A model generated the notes under the pieces. The model was not told the origin of the DNA, made no database searches, and was given only the letters and a program-made list of their open reading frames with translations. The position numbers and the translations under genes were made by a program. From NCBI GenBank assembly GCA_000231825.2, contig JH720302.1:533478-597477 (forward strand): a DNA stretch of 64,000 nucleotides, written 5' to 3'. This DNA is from Tetrahymena elliotti 4EA. Lineage: Eukaryota; Ciliophora; Oligohymenophorea; Hymenostomatida; Tetrahymenidae. Of this stretch, positions 63,311 to 64,000 are shown piece after piece; the first letter of the stretch is position 1, and every line of letters starts with the position of its first letter.

Positions 63311-64000
63311 CTAGTACACCAAATGAAAGGCTGTTTTAGGGATGATAAATATTAAAAGAAGTCCTTTAAAGGGAGAAATAGCACAAAAATTATCTTTTAC
63401 TTATTCTAATTAAAATTGTTGAAGCTTTTTAATTCATAATGTATTTTCCGACTTGAATTTAAATTTTTAAAAAAATCCAAAATCTTCTCCAACAGTAATA
63501 AGAATTATTTTTAAAATATATTTTACAATTTTTATTAATCAAACAAAGAATTAAATCATAAATTAAATAGATAAAAGATATCTGATTTAGATCGATAAAT
63601 AAGTTTTAGTATTTAGATTTTTTAGTTATATTTAGCAACAAAGTTAAATAGAGAAATAATTTTATCAAAATAATAATCTGTATAAATTATAATATGAATG
63701 ACAACCTTTATTATCTAAAAGTAAGTAAAATATGACATTTAATTACAATAATCATTCTTCAACAATATAAGAACAATTTAATTAATCTTTTTGCTTTAAT
63801 GAGTGCTGATTTTAATCTTTAGGCACCAATTTTATTCTACCTTTAAAAATAAAAATTTAATAAACAAGTATTTATAAGAAAGAAAAAGACATAAAAATGT
63901 GAATGTCTGAAAAGAACAAATAAAAATGAATGAATTAACCAAACTAATACCAAGTAAACAAACCGAAATAAGTCAGTCATTACTTTTAAATTAATGTATT
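63309..64000. other. AT-rich non-coding right edge
   Basis: No coding frame or distinctive feature seen up to the window end. Confidence 0.55.

Noticed and set aside
1..64000. tRNA, rRNA, CRISPR, transposase and self-splicing intron signals
   Set aside because: No B-box or GGTTCGA-like tRNA core, rRNA core, spaced direct-repeat array or transposase/reverse-transcriptase motif was found by eye; a tool-based scan could still find a divergent one.

Overview
The window reads as macronuclear DNA of a Tetrahymena-like oligohymenophorean ciliate. It is very AT-rich. Long protein-like frames appear only when TAA and TAG are read as glutamine and TGA is the only stop (the ciliate nuclear code). The introns are short, AT-rich and GT..AG. 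Standard-code ORF calling breaks nearly every gene here, so the genes were rebuilt by reading all frames with the ciliate code and placing introns by frame continuity. Every complete model given has a spliced length divisible by three. The residue arithmetic was done by hand.

Left part (1-20 kb): the 3' end of a giant membrane-protein gene runs in from outside the window. A complete paralogue follows (1039-11839, about 3220 aa): secreted Cys-rich head, beta-helix-like centre, and a C-terminal multi-pass membrane module. Next come three tandem copies of a roughly 510-aa leucine-rich protein gene whose flanks were duplicated with them.

Middle (20-45 kb): translation factor eIF3a (+); an LRR protein (-); a 1695-aa membrane hybrid histidine kinase with receiver domain (-); two small Cys-rich, probably GPI-anchored surface proteins (-) resembling ciliate immobilization antigens; a von Willebrand A domain protein (+); and a 909-aa low-complexity protein of unknown function (-).

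Right part (45-64 kb): condensin subunit SMC2 (+, 12 exons); a decayed fragment of a Cys-rich domain (-); a RING/zinc-finger protein carrying the intact version of that domain twice (-); a 1056-aa multi-pass membrane protein with a large ectodomain (-); a TAPT1-family membrane protein with a long disordered N-terminus (-); and one or two small uncertain genes (+) near the right edge.

There is no operon logic, as expected for a ciliate. eIF3a, SMC2 and TAPT1 are conserved housekeeping genes. The giant membrane proteins, LRR paralogues, GPI proteins, histidine kinase and multi-pass receptor are the lineage-specific surface and sensing genes that expand by tandem duplication in ciliates. No tRNA, rRNA, CRISPR array or recognisable transposon was found.
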